A stretch of DNA of 64,000 nucleotides, taken from contig NZ_CP015363.1 in the NCBI RefSeq assembly GCF_002078355.1, forward strand, positions 248,001 to 312,000. Direction: 5' to 3'. Position 1 is the stretch's first letter; each line of letters opens with the position of its first letter. The DNA is from Ferroplasma acidiphilum (GTDB lineage: Archaea > Thermoplasmatota > Thermoplasmata > Thermoplasmatales > Thermoplasmataceae). The translations under genes and the position numbers were made by a program. Below, in pieces: positions 61,038-64,000 of the stretch. The notes beneath the pieces are model-generated. The model saw only the letters and a program-made list of their open reading frames with translations. It ran no database searches and was not told where the DNA came from.

Positions 61038-62200
61038 CTCCCTTTGAGTTTTTCATACCTTGAACCCGCAAATTCCAGGGATGTATTAATTCTATTAACT
61101 ATATCCTTGTGGTAAGGTGAATTGTCACTTCCAAGTTCAAATTTCATTCTCTCAAGTTTTTTAATGTATATCTCAAGGAGGCTAAGCTGGTCAAGTACAA
61201 CATTGTACGGCGAGTTTCTGTTTATGGCATTTTCAGTGGACTGGATAAGTGATTTTGTTTCCTCCATGGTGGTTTCAGCTTTCTGTACAATATCGGATTT
61301 GTTTTCCAGTTTGGAATCAATAATGGCTGCCTCAATTTTCGGGATGTAATCCTCTGAATCTGCACTGTAACGCATGGCCATTGCAACATCGTTCCCAGTA
61401 ATCGTTTTCGAATCCATAAGCATACTGAATGCTGCAGCTATTTTTAGAAGTTTTATCTTTCTCCTGTCACTGAGTATCACATCGTTTTCCTCCAGCTGGA
61501 ATATGGCTTCCATGTAGCGGTCGATTACATCATTATCGGTGCTCCTCAGCGTATCCATCCTTCTAACTGCTTCGGATTGAAGCATTACAACCTCGCCCGT
61601 ATCCAGCAAAGGCTTTTCCATTGTTTTTCCGGATTCCATGCTTATACCTTTGTCCAGAAGGTCTTTGAGTATAGTGCGTTCAACATACCTATGGAAGATC
61701 TTTATCGGATACCTGTCATAAAGTGCCATATCCTCCTCATCATCCGATATTTCATTGCTCGCAGAATAGATGCCAAGGAGGTCAAGGTTAATCATAGTAC
61801 CACCATTGGGCAACCTGCGATTGAGCATTATGTCAAGAAGCGTATTTCTTATTGCCGAGCTTGATTTGAATATTTCATCCAGAAATACTATATTTGCATC
61901 AGGGAGCTTTCCCTTTGTTATGTTCCTGTATTCACCATTTTTCAATGCCGTTATGTCTATAGGCCCAAGCAACTCCTCAGGTTCCGTAAACTTTGTCAAT
62001 AAATAATAAAAGTAACGGGCATTGATCAGTTTGCTCATTGTATCAATTATAGAAGTTTTTGCCGTACCTGGCGGTCCAACAAGGAGGGTAGGTTCACCTG
62101 AGATAAGCCCTGCAAGTACACCGTTTATCACATCCTCCCTTCCCACGAATGTATCTGTAAGATAATTTTTAACTTCAAAGATTTTGTTGATGTTCTTCAT
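61034..62200 (-). CDS. MoxR-family AAA+ ATPase
   Basis: A 388-aa AAA+ protein, RavA-like in layout. Walker A is GPPGTAKTS (about 42-50), Walker B VFLDEIFKSS (about 98-107), with the insert motif FTEPEELLGPIDI that marks the MoxR branch. A C-terminal helical part (about 300-388) with coiled-coil character probably contacts the VWA partner. It is the first gene of the pair, 52 bp from the MscS gene on the same strand. RavA-ViaA acts on respiratory complexes in E. coli; a similar role beside the SQR-like gene is a guess. Confidence 0.87.
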   Translation of the reverse strand: MKNINKIFEVKNYLTDTFVGREDVINGVLAGLISGEPTLLVGPPGTAKTSIIDTMSKLINARYFYYLLTKFTEPEELLGPIDITALKNGEYRNITKGKLPDANIVFLDEIFKSSSAIRNTLLDIMLNRRLPNGGTMINLDLLGIYSASNEISDDEEDMALYDRYPIKIFHRYVERTILKDLLDKGISMESGKTMEKPLLDTGEVVMLQSEAVRRMDTLRSTDNDVIDRYMEAIFQLEENDVILSDRRKIKLLKIAAAFSMLMDSKTITGNDVAMAMRYSADSEDYIPKIEAAIIDSKLENKSDIVQKAETTMEETKSLIQSTENAINRNSPYNVVLDQLSLLEIYIKKLERMKFELGSDNSPYHKDIVNRINTSLEFAGSRYEKLKGR

Positions 62201-62252
62201 GGCTATAACAAATTAAAACGATGTTTTATAAAGTTTTCCTAGCATTTCAGTA

Positions 62253-63434
62253 TTATTGTTTTTTAGTGTCATCCTTGTGGGTATTATCATTATCTGCCTT
62301 CAACTTATTATATATCCTTTCAAATGAAAGGTTAGTGTCATTTATAACCTTATCCACTTCTTTTCCCGCAATTTTTACCTTTGCAAGGTATACATTTGTT
62401 GAGGCGCCACGTGTTAACAATATAACTTCAGAATTCGGTATCTGTTTAATTGCTTCATCTATTAATTTTTCAGAAGGTACATCAGAGTTCAGTGTAACAG
62501 TTAGTGGATATACATTTTCAGGGCTTTCCCACATTGCATTCGGACCGAGGACATTGAATTTTGATTTTATATTCCAGTATGCTGAATCCAGTGCATTGTT
62601 TGCCCTTGCTATTTTTTCATTGAGTTCTGTAACCTCATTAAATACAATTAAAGCTTCAAAGGTATTGCTCACACCATTTTTCGTTGAAAGGAAGAATTTG
62701 ATATCGCTAAAATCATTGTTTTCTTTTATCTGGCTGAGTATTTGATCTGCTGGAACATCAGCCTGTACTGTTATATTCAATGGATAGGTATAGCTTCCAT
62801 TTTTCGTGCGGAATTCTGTGATTACACTGTTGCCAAGTATCTCTGAATTGGGCAGGTAAATTATATTATTATCCTTTGTAAGCATCTGTGAAAATAGTGT
62901 TTTAACATCAATTATTTTTCCGGTGGTTTCTATGCTCCATACCCATGAATTTACAGATATAACTTCACCGTATTTTATCGTGTTTGTAGATGTGGCGAAT
63001 ATGCTTGATAATAGATTGGAAGCAACCGTCTGTACCGCAAGCCCAAGGACAACACCGCCAATAGCACTACCGGCCAGTATGCCTGTTACACTTATATGAA
63101 AAGCACTCATTACAAGTGCCAGTATAATAATATAAAATACTATTCTTATAATCAATGATACCCCGTATAATGACCTGTTTGTCTTTATCAAAGCTTCTTT
63201 CAGGTATTTCAGGAAAGACCCCACTACCAGAAATCCTATTATAAGTATTATAACTGCATGTACAGCTTCAACGATAAATGGTTGATAACTTTTATACTGT
63301 GGCAGAAATTTGTTAATTACTATATCAATAGCAAAACCTGCGAGAAGGGCAAGTACTATTCCTATTATTACTTCCACAACTATTTTCAGTACCTCATTCC
63401 GCATTTTACCTAGTTTATGTTTGTCTATTGCCAT
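62253..63434 (-). CDS. MscS-family mechanosensitive channel
   Basis: A 393-aa membrane channel that opens under tension to release solutes. Three or four N-terminal helices are seen (about 15-40, 50-72 and 88-115), followed by the Gly/Ala-rich pore helix (GILAGSAIGGVVLGLAVQTV, about 115-134). The beta domain with KYGEVISVNSW and YLPNSEILGNSVI follows. The C-terminal cytosolic region (about 215-375) appears to hold two similar ferredoxin-like units, each starting near a YPLNITVQADVP or YPLTVTLNSDVP segment, which is longer than in small MscS. Its start touches the end of serS. Confidence 0.87.
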   Translation of the reverse strand: MAIDKHKLGKMRNEVLKIVVEVIIGIVLALLAGFAIDIVINKFLPQYKSYQPFIVEAVHAVIILIIGFLVVGSFLKYLKEALIKTNRSLYGVSLIIRIVFYIIILALVMSAFHISVTGILAGSAIGGVVLGLAVQTVASNLLSSIFATSTNTIKYGEVISVNSWVWSIETTGKIIDVKTLFSQMLTKDNNIIYLPNSEILGNSVITEFRTKNGSYTYPLNITVQADVPADQILSQIKENNDFSDIKFFLSTKNGVSNTFEALIVFNEVTELNEKIARANNALDSAYWNIKSKFNVLGPNAMWESPENVYPLTVTLNSDVPSEKLIDEAIKQIPNSEVILLTRGASTNVYLAKVKIAGKEVDKVINDTNLSFERIYNKLKADNDNTHKDDTKKQ

Positions 63435-64000
63435 TATATATCATCCATACCTATTCTGCTGAATCCTGTATAGGGTACAAGTACATCCGGAACCTTAATA
63501 TAATCATCTTCCTGGAAATTTTCCATTATTGCCACAAGTACCCTTTCAGTTGCTATTGCTGTGCTATTTAATGTATGGGCAAATTTATTTCCGTCCTTTG
63601 CCCTGTAACGGATATTTAAAGACCTCGCCTGGTAATCCGTGTCATTTGAAGCCGATACCACCTCCCTGAATTTTCCCTGTGAAGGGTACCATACCTCTAT
63701 GTCATACTTTTTTGCAGCCAAACTCCCGAGGTCGCCGGAGCATATGTTTACTATCCTATATGGCAAGCCAAGACTTTTGTATATATCTTCAGAATTCTTT
63801 ACAAGCTCATCAAAAAAGTCCCATGACTCTTCCGGGCGGCAATAGATAAACTGTTCTATCTTGTTGAACTGGTGTACCCTGAATATTCCCTTTGTGTCAC
63901 GCCCATGGGCTCCTGCCTCCCTTCTGAAGCATGGAGAAACGCCGCTTACCCTCAGTGGCAACTCTGATTCTTCCAGTATCTCTCCTGATAGCATGGAAGC
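63434..64000 (-). CDS. serS: Seryl-tRNA synthetase, 3' part only
   Basis: The C-terminal catalytic portion of a class II synthetase, cut by the right window end; the start lies beyond 64000. At least 188 codons are present. Motif 2 is PCFRREAGAHGRDTKG, then FRVHQFNKIEQF, and motif 3 is NSTAIATERVLVAIME. The serine-binding and dimer regions look ordinary, as in the canonical bacterial-type SerRS, not the rare methanogenic form. Stop at 63434 abuts the mscS gene, sharing one base. Confidence 0.94.
   Translation of the reverse strand, partial: ASMLSGEILEESELPLRVSGVSPCFRREAGAHGRDTKGIFRVHQFNKIEQFIYCRPEESWDFFDELVKNSEDIYKSLGLPYRIVNICSGDLGSLAAKKYDIEVWYPSQGKFREVVSASNDTDYQARSLNIRYRAKDGNKFAHTLNSTAIATERVLVAIMENFQEDDYIKVPDVLVPYTGFSRIGMDDI

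Overview
This window is chromosomal DNA of an archaeon, most likely an acidophile of the order Thermoplasmatales in or near Ferroplasma or Acidiplasma. The evidence is an AT-rich sequence with archaea-specific genes: sn-glycerol-1-phosphate dehydrogenase, an archaeal XerA recombinase, pyruvoyl-dependent arginine decarboxylase, FBP aldolase/phosphatase, ribosomal protein L40e, Orc1/Cdc6, an archaeal LeuRS and a tricorn-interacting-factor aminopeptidase. Many starts follow a GGTGA-type Shine-Dalgarno sequence. The genus is inferred, not proven.

Layout. 1-16.5 kb: lipid and housekeeping genes (G1P dehydrogenase, GGPP synthase, XerA, a TPR protein, an MDR reductase, Rpe, an MMPL exporter with a double-HTH Lrp regulator, an AarF/UbiB kinase, Hsp20), then a B12-dependent acyl-CoA mutase operon (large subunit, small subunit, MeaB chaperone) and a glycerophosphodiesterase. 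16.5-19.3 kb: an AT-rich accessory patch with a small winged-helix protein, a solute-binding-protein fold without signal peptide, and an orphan. 19.3-27.8 kb: tetraether lipid synthase (Tes), archease, LeuRS, arginine decarboxylase and an Lhr-type helicase. 28.0-30.7 kb: a type II restriction-modification pair. 30.8-47.8 kb: a LUD/Fe-S pair, a phosphodiesterase, an M1 aminopeptidase, LipB, pirin, an ABC exporter, a GH1 glycosidase, TenA, FolC, Orc1/Cdc6, UPF0200, PurQ and the very short L40e gene. 47.8-55.4 kb: FBP aldolase/phosphatase, an NDH-2-like flavoprotein, a coiled-coil orphan and a four-gene overlapping corrin methylation operon. 55.5-64 kb: indolepyruvate:ferredoxin oxidoreductase, an SQR-like flavoprotein with DUF1641, a MoxR/VWA pair, an MscS channel and the 3' part of serS, cut by the window end.

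How the genes fit together. Three genes serve the archaeal membrane: egsA makes the glycerol-1-phosphate backbone, GGPP synthase makes the C20 chains, and Tes couples chains into tetraethers. The corrin operon makes precursors of the B12 cofactor that the mutase needs. The mutase carries Phe/Gln at the two positions that set substrate choice, as in isobutyryl-CoA mutase, not the Tyr/Arg pair of methylmalonyl-CoA mutase. IorAB and the mutase could both act in amino-acid breakdown, which suits a peptide-eating heterotroph.

The most notable points are the mutase specificity residues, a cbiF gene that seems to start at AUA, ten of ten tail-to-tail gene junctions with at most 1 bp between stops, repeated TAATTAG motifs before tes, perfect inverted repeats before two regulator genes, and a methyltransferase with extra HARP-like and HTH N-terminal modules. 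No tRNA, rRNA, CRISPR array or complete insertion sequence was seen.
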